Positions 1-5,745 of a stretch of DNA of 6,203 bases are shown here, piece after piece. This stretch comes from Devosia sp. (GTDB lineage: Bacteria > Pseudomonadota > Alphaproteobacteria > Rhizobiales > Devosiaceae), in contig JAQGJI010000181.1 of NCBI GenBank assembly GCA_028290685.1, positions 1 through 6,203 of the forward strand, written 5' to 3'. The notes under the pieces are model-generated. The model did not search any database. It had not been told where the DNA came from and was given only the letters and a program-made list of their open reading frames with translations. The position numbers and the translations under genes are program-made. How positions within the stretch are numbered: the first letter of the stretch is position 1; every line of letters starts with the position of its first letter.

Positions 1-325
1 CGTCGGTATTCATCACGAAAAACGGGTCCGAATGGATCATCGGCAGCGCCCGCTTCACCCCGCCTCCGGTGCCCAGCAAACGCTCCTCCCGGCTGACCTT
101 CAGCAGCCCGCCGAAATGGGCCAGCAGTTGGTCGGCCCGATAGTGCGCATTGGCTGTAAACCGCTGTGCACCTTCGGCTTTTGCAGTCGCCATGATGCGC
201 TCGATCAATGGCACCCCTGCCACGGGCACCAGCGGCTTGGGCAGTGTTTCCGTGATTGGCCGCAGCCTTGTACCCAGCCCCGCCGCCAGCAGCATCACAT
301 CGGGGAATCGCTTGTTTTCACTCAT
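1..325 (-). CDS. MurU-like sugar-1-phosphate nucleotidyltransferase, N-terminal part (3' end outside window)
   Basis: Reading the minus strand from the ATG at 325 gives 108 codons before the window edge. The protein starts MSENKRFPDVMLLAAGLGTR, the Rossmann-like NTP-binding loop of the nucleotidyltransferase superfamily (LAAGLGTRLRP, residues 13-23). It continues with the family motif PKPLVPVAG (29-37), then GTGGGVKRALP near residues 87-97, and ends at an NTD whose Asp is the usual metal ligand. The closest family I recognise is N-acetylmuramate alpha-1-phosphate uridylyltransferase (MurU). MurU makes UDP-MurNAc in the cytoplasm from recycled cell-wall MurNAc, normally after the kinase AmgK. 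A mannose-1-phosphate guanylyltransferase is the main alternative, and the visible half cannot settle the substrate. No strong Shine-Dalgarno is visible: only CAGG one base before the ATG and a G-rich run further up. The gene begins 32 bp after the stop of the FAD/Fe-S dehydrogenase on the same strand, so cotranscription is likely. AmgK is not the upstream neighbour, which is unusual for murU. Confidence 0.88.
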   Translation of the reverse strand, partial: MSENKRFPDVMLLAAGLGTRLRPITETLPKPLVPVAGVPLIERIMATAKAEGAQRFTANAHYRADQLLAHFGGLLKVSREERLLGTGGGVKRALPMIHSDPFFVMNTD

Positions 326-357
326 GCCTGAATAAGACCGGGCGCCCCCTGCCTTGT

Positions 358-3282
358 CTAGTCCGCTGGCCGGCTCGCCCACTCCACAAGACTTGCAAGG
401 CTCACAAAGGGAATACCCGCATGCTCGCTCAACCCGGATGCACAAGTGCTCACGGTCGAGACCCCCAGCGTGCATCCAGCGGGAATATCGCTCCGCACGA
501 ACCGTGTCGCATGGGCGTTAAGTTCCGGGAAAAACAAGCCTTTATCTCCCGCGTAACCGCAGCAGCTGACCGAGCTCAAGACCGCTATTTCGCTGGCACA
601 GGCCCGCGCAATCGCCTCGGTCATGGGCTGCTCGGCCAACCTTTGGGCGGAACAGTTATGGTGCACCGCCACCACGGGAAGCTGTCGCGCGATGCTCACA
701 CGCGTTAACACATGGGTAACGATGAACTGCGCCGAATCAAGAACCGGTGCATCACCGGGGAAGTCGCGCAGATGTTTGGCGCAGGTCGAAGCGTCGGTCA
801 CGATGCTGAGCCGCCCCGCATCGGAAAGGGCGGACAATTCCCGGCTGAGCTCGCCCCCCACGCGCCCGGCGTCCTGGGCAAAGCCCTTGGACTGCCATGG
901 CTGCCCGCAGCACTGCCCGTTCAGGTGCTCCGGCACAATCACCTCAAAACCGGCGCGTTCCAGCAAAGCCAGCATGGCCTGGGGCCCGGCCAGCAGATCG
1001 TGCCTGGATTCGGGCGCCCCAAACATCCGGCTGGCACAGGATGGGAAATAAACCACCGCTGGACGCCCGCTTTGCGCAATCGGCACCGGAAAGCCGCTCT
1101 TGCGCGGGTCCTGCCGATTGTCGCGCGCCTTGGGCGCGCCCGGCCCACTCCGCAGCGCTCGCGACAGGCGCGGCACACGCTCACCGCTCAGCCGGCGCGC
1201 CGCGTCCGTCATGGCCTCCACGGCTGCTGCCGGCACGATTGTGCGCGCCGCATCTGCCAGGGCCACCCCACCGCGCATCATGGTTTCCACCGCACCGCGA
1301 TGATCGGCCGCAAAGCCGGCCACAGACCGGGCCGTACCACCCCGCCGCCGCCCGCGCTCGCCCATGATCATCGTGCCGGTTTCAATCCCCACCGGGCAGC
1401 GCGTGGAACACATGTTGCAGGCCGCACAGGTATCAAGCCCGGGATACTGGAAATCGGCGTCCAGCTGGCTGAGCCGCGCCGGGTCCTCGCCGCTGGCCCG
1501 CAGCCGCTCCCGCTCCCGCGTCACGGCAATGCGCTGGCGCGGCGACAGGGTCATGTGATGGCTCGGGCAGGCCGGTTCGCAAAAGCCGCACTCGATACAA
1601 AGGTCCACCAGTTCGTCGGCCAGCGGCATGACCTTGAGGTTCTTGATATGCACATGCGCATCGGCGTTGAGCAGGACGCCCGGGTTGAGCAGCATCTCAG
1701 GATCGAACAAGGCCTTGATTCGGCCCATGATGGCATAGGCCTTGGGGCCCCATTCGGCTTCCACGAACGGCGCAATTGCCCGTCCCGTGCCATGTTCGGC
1801 CTTGAGCGAGCCGCCATATTGCACCGACACCAGCTGCGACAGGTCCTGGGAAAACCGGTCGAACTTTTCCGCCGAGCCGGGCTTGGAGAAATCATCGCTC
1901 ATCTGGAAATGCAGATTTCCGGCCAGCGCGTGCCCGAAGATGATGGCGTCCTCATATCTATGCGCGTCCAGCAATTGGCGCATGTCGAGCACGAACTCGG
2001 CAAGCCGCTCGATCGGGGCCGCCACGTCCTCGGTGAGCATGGACGTGCCCTTGGGCCGCGCGGCCCCGCCCGAGGCGAAAAAGCCTTTCCGAATGTCCCA
2101 CAGGGCGTGACTGCGCTGCTCGTCGGTGGAAAAATCGACATGAGTGGCGCCGTGGCGCTCCAGCAGGTCCATCGCCCTTGCCGTTTCGCTGGCAAGGGTC
2201 GCCGCATCGGGGGCGGTGACATCGATCAGCACCGCCGGGGAATTGTCCGTGAGCCAAGGCAACAGGGGCGCCATGGGCACCAGATGTTCCACTGTCTGGA
2301 GCGCGCGCCGCTCGATATATTCGGCGGCCGTTATGCCCGTCGTCACCTGTACCCCGCCATTGGCCATCTCGATGATGGCCCGGCCCGCCGACTGCGGATC
2401 GGGAAACGGCACCAGCGCCGTTGCCTTGTGCGGATGCTCGGGAACCGTGTTGTAGGTCACCTCCGACACAAAGCCGAGCGTGCCTTCCGAACCCACCATC
2501 AGATGGATCAGGATATCGAGCGGGTCATGATAATCGACCAGTGCGTTGAGCGAATAACCCACCGTGTTCTTGATCCGGTATTTGTGCCGGATCAGCGCCG
2601 TAAGGGCTTCATCCGCCATCACTTCGCGGTGCAGCTGGGCAAGGCCATCCAGCATCTCCGCATGGCTGACCCGGAATGCATCGCGGCTCGCAGCGTCGCC
2701 GCTGTCGAGCATGGTGCCGTCGGTCAGCACGATCCGCAGGCGCGCCATGGTGTGGTAAGTGTTCTGCGCCACCCCGCAGCACATGCCCGAGGAGTTATTG
2801 TTCACCACGCCGCCGATCTTGCAGGTCGCCTGCGAGGCGGGATCAGGGCCGAGTTTTTTATTGAACGGCTTCAGCGCCCGGTTGGCCTGGGCCACGATGA
2901 TCGCGGGCCCCAGCGTGATCTGCTCGGCGCCCGGATGGATGTCGAGCTTGCGCCAGCCATCCCCCAGAACGGCCAGAACCCCATCGGTTACCGCCTGCCC
3001 CGACAGCGACGTGCCGGCGGCCCGGAACGTGATCGGCAGGTGTTCCGCGCGCGCCGCGGCCATAACCGCGCGCACCTCGTCTTCGGAATTGATGAACACC
3101 ACCGCTGCCGGGATCAGCCGGTAGGAACTGGCATCCCCGCTCCAGGCATAGGTCATCAACGGATCGGTAAACATCCGTCCTTTGATTTGGCCCTTGAGGC
3201 GGGCGACAACCCGTTCACCGGAAGCCTGCCGGTCGGGATGGGCGGCGGTTTGCTGGGTCGAGGAAACAAGAACTTGCTGCAT
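358..3282 (-). CDS. FAD-binding and (Fe-S)-binding D-2-hydroxyacid dehydrogenase (D-lactate dehydrogenase type, Dld-II/YdiJ-like)
   Basis: The 974-residue protein fuses a VAO-type flavin dehydrogenase to a C-terminal Fe-S electron-transfer module. FAD_binding_4 spans about 52-190, with TFRAAGTSLSGQ at 85-96 and a GPDPAS...CKIGGVVNNNSSG stretch at 145-166. The FAD-oxidase C domain spans about 228-540, with H451/H458 in GHALAGNLHF (probable metal/substrate ligands) and AEHGTGR at 495-501. Two ferredoxin-like clusters follow: C562/C565/C568/C572 and C619/C622/C625/C629, both ending in CP. Two HdrB/GlpC-type CCG repeats come last (C749, CC791-792, C834; C877, CC907-908, C947). Family members oxidise D-lactate or D-2-hydroxyglutarate and pass electrons to the quinone pool. 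The length is nearer Dld-II (about 930-940) than YdiJ (about 1018), so I favour D-lactate without being sure. There is no signal peptide or membrane helix, which suggests a cytoplasmic or membrane-associated enzyme. The ATG at 3282 has almost no Shine-Dalgarno (GGA abuts it). The next ATG (codon 37) would cut into family-conserved sequence, so I keep 3282. Residue 454 in GHALAGNLHF is Ala where Glu, Asp or Lys is common. Confidence 0.95.
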   Translation of the reverse strand: MQQVLVSSTQQTAAHPDRQASGERVVARLKGQIKGRMFTDPLMTYAWSGDASSYRLIPAAVVFINSEDEVRAVMAAARAEHLPITFRAAGTSLSGQAVTDGVLAVLGDGWRKLDIHPGAEQITLGPAIIVAQANRALKPFNKKLGPDPASQATCKIGGVVNNNSSGMCCGVAQNTYHTMARLRIVLTDGTMLDSGDAASRDAFRVSHAEMLDGLAQLHREVMADEALTALIRHKYRIKNTVGYSLNALVDYHDPLDILIHLMVGSEGTLGFVSEVTYNTVPEHPHKATALVPFPDPQSAGRAIIEMANGGVQVTTGITAAEYIERRALQTVEHLVPMAPLLPWLTDNSPAVLIDVTAPDAATLASETARAMDLLERHGATHVDFSTDEQRSHALWDIRKGFFASGGAARPKGTSMLTEDVAAPIERLAEFVLDMRQLLDAHRYEDAIIFGHALAGNLHFQMSDDFSKPGSAEKFDRFSQDLSQLVSVQYGGSLKAEHGTGRAIAPFVEAEWGPKAYAIMGRIKALFDPEMLLNPGVLLNADAHVHIKNLKVMPLADELVDLCIECGFCEPACPSHHMTLSPRQRIAVTRERERLRASGEDPARLSQLDADFQYPGLDTCAACNMCSTRCPVGIETGTMIMGERGRRRGGTARSVAGFAADHRGAVETMMRGGVALADAARTIVPAAAVEAMTDAARRLSGERVPRLSRALRSGPGAPKARDNRQDPRKSGFPVPIAQSGRPAVVYFPSCASRMFGAPESRHDLLAGPQAMLALLERAGFEVIVPEHLNGQCCGQPWQSKGFAQDAGRVGGELSRELSALSDAGRLSIVTDASTCAKHLRDFPGDAPVLDSAQFIVTHVLTRVSIARQLPVVAVHHNCSAQRLAEQPMTEAIARACASEIAVLSSVSCCGYAGDKGLFFPELNAHATRFVRSDIPAGCTLGVSTVSTCASGLSEHAGIPFVSLASLVEWASRPAD

Positions 3283-3284
3283 TC

Positions 3285-3306
3285 CAGCTAACTAACATGT
3301 TAGCTG
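3285..3306 (-). promoter_or_regulatory. Nested inverted repeat at the dehydrogenase start (candidate operator)
   Basis: Perfect 8-bp arms CAGCTAAC (3285-3292) and GTTAGCTG (3299-3306) flank a 6-bp spacer. A second perfect palindrome, CTAACATGTTAG, sits inside at 3292-3303 because TAAC is tandemly repeated in the left arm. The element ends two bases before the ATG at 3282, where the ribosome-binding site would be. It could bind a dimeric repressor (CTAAC-N2-GTTAG looks like a TetR- or GntR-type half-site pair) or fold as an mRNA hairpin. The symmetry is seen directly; the function is inferred. Confidence 0.6.
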
Positions 3307-3324
3307 CGCCGGCAAAAGCCACAA
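3297..3324 (-). promoter_or_regulatory. Possible sigma70-type promoter of the dehydrogenase gene
   Basis: On the minus strand TTGTGG (3324-3319) lies 16 bp from TAACAT (3302-3297). These match the -35 and -10 consensus at 3/6 and 4/6. The -10 would lie inside the nested palindrome, giving a transcript with a very short leader. This would explain both the poor Shine-Dalgarno and a repression mechanism. The match is weak and other placements are possible. Confidence 0.25.
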
Positions 3325-3335
3325 CTCACTCACAA

Positions 3336-3363
3336 TGTCATCCCGGCGCCGGCCGGGATGACA
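3336..3363. repeat. 12-bp-stem hairpin / REP-like palindrome between padR-type gene and dehydrogenase
   Basis: TGTCATCCCGGC (3336-3347) pairs perfectly with GCCGGGATGACA (3352-3363) around a GCCG loop. It lies in the 104-bp gap after the PadR-family stop codon and before the dehydrogenase start. Neither side has a T-run, so it is a poor intrinsic terminator. The GTCATCCCGG/CCGGGATGAC core resembles dispersed intergenic palindromes I associate with alphaproteobacterial genomes, from memory and untested. It may nevertheless slow transcription from the regulator into the dehydrogenase. Confidence 0.7.
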
Positions 3364-3386
3364 CCTTGGTGGTGAACCCGCAAGGC

Positions 3387-4124
3387 TCAGATATCCACGT
3401 CCGGCTCGCCCAGCGCCTCGATATCGGCCGCGGCCTTGCGCAGGATGTCCGCAGCCTGGCGCTGCTGATCCTGGCTGGCCGTGCGCACCTGCTTGATGGC
3501 AGTCTTCAAGGCGCGCCGCGCATCGTTGAGTTCAGGGACCACGTCCCTGAGGTCGCGGTCGGCCGGCTCGCTGCTCTGCTGCTGCCAGAACCCCGCACCG
3601 CGCTGGTCGCGGCGCTGCCCGTCCCCGGCCTCATCCTGGCTGCGGCCAAACGGCCAGTCGGCTCTGGCAAATTCGCGAAACCGGCTCATCTGCTCGCCGG
3701 CCTTGGCCAGAAACGACAGCGTAGATTCGATGGCCTCGCGATTGTCCGCCAGATGCGACCGGCCCTGGGGGGTGATGGTATACAGTCTTTTATTACCCTC
3801 GCTCTGGGAGGTCACATAACCCGCTTCTTCCAGAAACGTCAGCGCCGGATAAACAATGCCGGGGCTCGGCGCGTAAAAACCGCCAGACTTTTCCTCGACC
3901 GCCTTGATCAGATCATAACCATGGCGCGGTTGCTGCTCGATCAGATAAAGCGCCACGAGCCGCAGATCACCGGCGGCCAGCATGCGCCCGATGCGAAAAT
4001 TACCGCCCATATTGCCCCAGTTCTCGCCGCTCTCCATGCCGGCGGCGAGGCGCCCCCACCCCCGGCGCGCCATCGCCTCCATGCGCCGCCAATTGGGCTC
4101 GCTCCCTCTCCAGTAACTGCTCAT
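3387..4124 (-). CDS. PadR-family transcriptional regulator
   Basis: The 245-residue protein carries a PadR winged helix-turn-helix at about residues 53-125. It opens DLRLVALYLIEQQPRHGYDL and includes the signature YAPSPGIVYPALTFLEEAGYV (84-104) and the wing KRLYTITPQGR (112-122). PadR proteins are dimeric repressors, often autoregulated and sometimes ligand-responsive. Before the domain is a 50-residue Arg/Gly/Trp/Met-rich extension, a feature of many alphaproteobacterial members. After it comes a Gln/Arg-rich linker, then a charged, probably helical tail (about 190-240) suited to dimerisation. The ATG at 4124 is supported by a well-placed GGAGA; Met15, Met18 and Met30 lack comparable support. 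Two matching palindromic elements upstream suggest autoregulation. The next gene downstream is the FAD/Fe-S dehydrogenase, a possible but unproven target: its own palindrome has a different sequence. Confidence 0.95.
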   Translation of the reverse strand: MSSYWRGSEPNWRRMEAMARRGWGRLAAGMESGENWGNMGGNFRIGRMLAAGDLRLVALYLIEQQPRHGYDLIKAVEEKSGGFYAPSPGIVYPALTFLEEAGYVTSQSEGNKRLYTITPQGRSHLADNREAIESTLSFLAKAGEQMSRFREFARADWPFGRSQDEAGDGQRRDQRGAGFWQQQSSEPADRDLRDVVPELNDARRALKTAIKQVRTASQDQQRQAADILRKAAADIEALGEPDVDI

Positions 4125-4130
4125 GATGTG

Positions 4131-4135
4131 TCTCC
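4131..4135 (-). promoter_or_regulatory. Shine-Dalgarno of the PadR-family gene
   Basis: On the minus strand GGAGA lies six bases before the ATG at 4124. It fixes the start of the regulator so that its low-complexity N-terminal extension is included. It directly abuts the proximal operator-like element, so repressor binding could also hinder early transcription here. Confidence 0.8.
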
Positions 4136-4148
4136 GATATATCTTGTA
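4136..4148. promoter_or_regulatory. Proximal PadR operator-like element
   Basis: GATATATCTTGTA begins with the 8-bp palindrome GATATATC (4136-4143). The same 13 bases recur as an exact inverted copy at 4185-4197. The element lies just upstream of the PadR-gene Shine-Dalgarno. AT-rich palindromes of this type are typical of PadR-family binding sites, so autoregulation is the natural reading. Confidence 0.65.
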
Positions 4149-4184
4149 TGCCGTTGAGCAAAGGTCGGTACGCGCCTGATCGAT

Positions 4185-4199
4185 TACAAGATATATCTT
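4185..4199. promoter_or_regulatory. Distal PadR operator-like element
   Basis: TACAAGATATATC (4185-4197) is the exact inverted copy of the proximal element. It contains a perfect 12-bp palindrome AAGATATATCTT (4188-4199), so it is the more symmetric and probably stronger site. The two GATATATC cores are centred 54 bp apart, close to five helical turns. They lie on the same face of the DNA, which would suit cooperative binding or a small loop. Confidence 0.65.
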
Positions 4200-4226
4200 T
4201 GGATTGATCTTTACCCGGCGTCAGCC

Positions 4227-4258
4227 AAACAAAAACCCCCGTGCAGCAGCACGAGGGT
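4227..4258 (-). terminator. Rho-independent terminator of the NDUFA9-like gene
   Basis: On the minus strand ACCCTCGTGC pairs with GCACGGGGGT (one T-G wobble) around a TGCT loop (4258-4235) and is followed by TTTTTGTTT (4235-4227). It lies about 30 bp after the stop codon at 4288. It separates the NDUFA9-like unit from the PadR-family gene and its operators. Confidence 0.9.
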
Positions 4259-4287
4259 ACCCATCAAAGCCATGAGACAGTATGCGG

Positions 4288-5277
4288 CTAGGCGGCGTTG
4301 CTGTCAGGCGCCGCTCTGTCGAACTGCCCGTGCTTGCGGAAGCGCCACATATAGGTGGGCAGGATGGTGTCCATCGATGTCGGGGTGATGCCGAAGGCCG
4401 CGAAGGTGCGCTTTTCCGCGATCGCAGCCTCGGACACCGCATTGTCGACGCCGAGCAGTTCCACCTGATCGGAGGTCAGCAGGGGCGGAAACGGCAAAAA
4501 GGAAAAGGGCAGCGCCATCAGCTTTGCAAGGCCTGCCGGCAGCGCCAGAAGGGGACGATTGCGCTGGGTTTCGCGGTTCACCCGCTCCATCAGGGCGCGG
4601 TAGGTTTCCACCTGCGGCCCGCCCAGCTCATAAATGCGCCCGCTCCTGACCAGCCCTTCGGCAGCCATGGCGATCGCCTGGGCAACGTCGCCCACAAACA
4701 CAGGCTGGAACCGCGTTTCCCCCCCAATAAGCGGCAGCACGGGAAAATAACGGGCCAGCGTGCCCATGAGGTTGAAGAACCCGTCATCGGGCCCGAACAG
4801 CACCGATGGCCGGACGATGACGGCGCTTGGAAAAGCCTCAAGCACGCCGCGCTCGCCCGCCAGCTTGCTGTCGGCATAAGCGCTGACATCGGCTGCCCTG
4901 TCCACGCCCAAGGCCGACATATGAACAAAATGGCTGGCGCCCAGCCGCTTTGCTGCCTCCGCGATCATGGTCGCGCCGCGGTTGTGAACAGCCGCAAAGG
5001 TCTGCTCGCCGCGCTCATAGCCCACCCCGACCAGATTGACGACGATGTCGGCCCCGGCGATGGCCCGCTCGATCGATGCCAAATTGCGGATATTGGCCTG
5101 GATCCGGACCACCTGGCCGACCCCCCCGCCCAGCAGCGTGACATGGCGCGCCAGATTGGGCCGGCGTACGGCAATCCGCACGCGGTGGCCGCGCTGTGCC
5201 AACTCCTGCACCACCTGGGTTCCAACAAAGCCCGACCCGCCGAAAACGGTCACGAGCTTGGGTTCGAGGCTGTTCAT
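4288..5277 (-). CDS. NDUFA9-like atypical short-chain dehydrogenase (complex I NDUFA9 subunit family)
   Basis: The 329-residue protein is an NAD(P)H-binding Rossmann-fold protein of the atypical extended SDR group. The nucleotide-binding loop is FGGSGFVG (12-19), followed by VRIAVRRP (33-40) with arginines suited to NADP(H). Then come the ADIVVNLVGV strand (76-85), HMSALGV (119-125), YADSK (134-138; a retained YxxxK-type Tyr/Lys pair) and VRPSVLFGPDDGFFN (155-169). The C-terminal part is typical of the NDUFA9 family. The mitochondrial homologue is a complex I accessory subunit; bacterial members are assigned by homology and often lie outside the nuo operon, as here. A role in quinone or ubiquinone-related chemistry is possible but not shown. 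The ATG at 5277 has GGAG six bases upstream. The gene appears monocistronic, with its own terminator at 4227-4258. I see no membrane helix or signal peptide. Confidence 0.92.
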   Translation of the reverse strand: MNSLEPKLVTVFGGSGFVGTQVVQELAQRGHRVRIAVRRPNLARHVTLLGGGVGQVVRIQANIRNLASIERAIAGADIVVNLVGVGYERGEQTFAAVHNRGATMIAEAAKRLGASHFVHMSALGVDRAADVSAYADSKLAGERGVLEAFPSAVIVRPSVLFGPDDGFFNLMGTLARYFPVLPLIGGETRFQPVFVGDVAQAIAMAAEGLVRSGRIYELGGPQVETYRALMERVNRETQRNRPLLALPAGLAKLMALPFSFLPFPPLLTSDQVELLGVDNAVSEAAIAEKRTFAAFGITPTSMDTILPTYMWRFRKHGQFDRAAPDSNAA

Positions 5278-5370
5278 GGAAGGCTCCGGCGATGGGTAAA
5301 TTGTTTCCGCTTCTATCGCATGGCCGCCGCGGCTGTCGAGGCCCGCACCACCGAATCAGCCTTCACTCAG

Positions 5371-5415
5371 CGCCCGCGCCTGTTCGCCTTGTGTTCCGGA
5401 ACAGGGCGCGGGGCG
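5371..5415. repeat. Bulged long inverted repeat with a central 12-bp palindrome
   Basis: The left arm CGCCCGCGCCTGTTC (5371-5385) pairs with the right arm at 5399-5415, leaving two single-base bulges and a 13-base loop. An alternative, perfect palindrome TGTTCCGGAACA lies at 5392-5403, so two mutually exclusive structures are possible. There is no adjacent T-run, so it is not an intrinsic terminator. It lies about 95 bp upstream of the NDUFA9-like start. Confidence 0.6.
5382..5396. promoter_or_regulatory. Candidate LexA (SOS) box, GTTC-N7-GTTC
   Basis: GTTC at 5382-5385 and GTTC at 5393-5396 are separated by exactly seven bases (GCCTTGT). GTTC-N7-GTTC is the established LexA recognition motif of Alphaproteobacteria. 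The site is intergenic, about 105 bp upstream of the NDUFA9-like start. Eight fixed bases could match by chance, roughly 0.2 expected in a window this size on both strands, so this is a candidate only. Confidence 0.35.
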
Positions 5416-5631
5416 CGCCGTGACCCACAACAAAGCAACATCTCCCTGCCGCCGATCTTACGCTCCGCAGCGGCGCTGGCCATCCGCGGTTGTCCCCGTT
5501 CGCCACCCACAAAAATCGACCGCCGGTTCTGGCGTGCTTGAGGTATCGCGGCCCTTGGGCGGCCCGGACGGCAAGGGCCTGGATCTTCGTGGCAACGGCC
5601 ATCACATGCAGGGTGGAGCACCGCTCAAGCG

Positions 5632-5663
5632 CGGCGCAAACCCGCATCGGGACGGCGCAAACC
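5632..5663 (+). repeat. Short direct repeat CGGCGCAAACC, two copies 21 bp apart
   Basis: CGGCGCAAACC occurs at 5632-5642 and 5653-5663, a spacing of two helical turns. A third, 10-bp copy (CGGCGCAAAC) is at 6032-6041 beyond the tRNA gene, inside a hairpin. No function is evident. The copies may be fragments of a local repeat or candidate protein-binding sites. Confidence 0.5.
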
Positions 5664-5681
5664 GGTGAGCACCTGCCCTGC

Positions 5682-5702
5682 TGCAAGAAAGGTGCAAGAA
5701 AG
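5682..5702 (+). repeat. Phased A-rich direct repeat upstream of the tRNA promoter
   Basis: TGCAAGAAAG occurs at 5682-5691 and again at 5693-5702, an 11-bp period ending four bases before the -35 box. Its position and A-rich, helically phased character resemble an UP-element or bent-DNA activator of a stable-RNA promoter. Confidence 0.5.
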
Positions 5703-5706
5703 CCGA

Positions 5707-5735
5707 TTGACATCGGTGTGTCCTGCCCCTAGTTA
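5707..5735 (+). promoter_or_regulatory. Promoter of tRNA-Leu
   Basis: A perfect -35 TTGACA (5707-5712), a 17-bp spacer and TAGTTA (5730-5735) form a strong sigma70-type promoter. Transcription would begin near 5742, only a few bases before the mature tRNA 5' end. It faces the tRNA gene and no other. Confidence 0.85.
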
Positions 5736-5745
5736 CAGCCCGCCT

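Larger units (their letters stand above)
5288..5706. other. Gene-free structured gap between the NDUFA9-like gene and tRNA-Leu
   Basis: I find no convincing protein gene in this roughly 420-bp stretch. The open frames on both strands match no family I know and lack consistent start signals. The region holds a bulged stem-loop at 5371-5415, an 8-bp stem (GGCCCTTG 5550-5557 with CAAGGGCC 5572-5579) and short direct repeats near its tRNA-proximal end. The promoter of the NDUFA9-like gene must lie in its left part; TCGACA...ATAGAA with a 17-bp spacer (minus strand, 5341-5313) is only a weak candidate. It could be decayed coding sequence or contain a small RNA, neither of which I can show. Confidence 0.5.

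Noticed and set aside
712..3291. 859-residue plus-strand open frame opposite the dehydrogenase
   Set aside because: It is an antisense shadow of a strongly supported 974-residue gene. It is rich in Arg, His, Pro and Gly, shows no domain and arises from the high GC content.
3285..3306. PadR binding site at the dehydrogenase start
   Set aside because: The palindrome CTAACATGTTAG does not share the GATATATC core of the elements in front of the PadR gene, so I do not assign it to that regulator.
3297..4157. 286-residue plus-strand open frame opposite the PadR-family gene
   Set aside because: It is an antisense shadow crossing the hairpin and the operator region. The minus-strand frame encodes an unmistakable PadR domain.
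4282..5541. 419-residue plus-strand open frame opposite the NDUFA9-like gene
   Set aside because: It is an antisense shadow that also runs through intergenic sequence. It has no recognisable motif.
5363..5713. 116-residue minus-strand open frame in the gap beside the tRNA gene
   Set aside because: An AGGA lies seven bases before its ATG, so it is not impossible. However, the start overlaps the tRNA promoter's -35, the product is low-complexity Arg/Ala/Gly-rich with no family resemblance, and competing frames exist. It is too weak to annotate.
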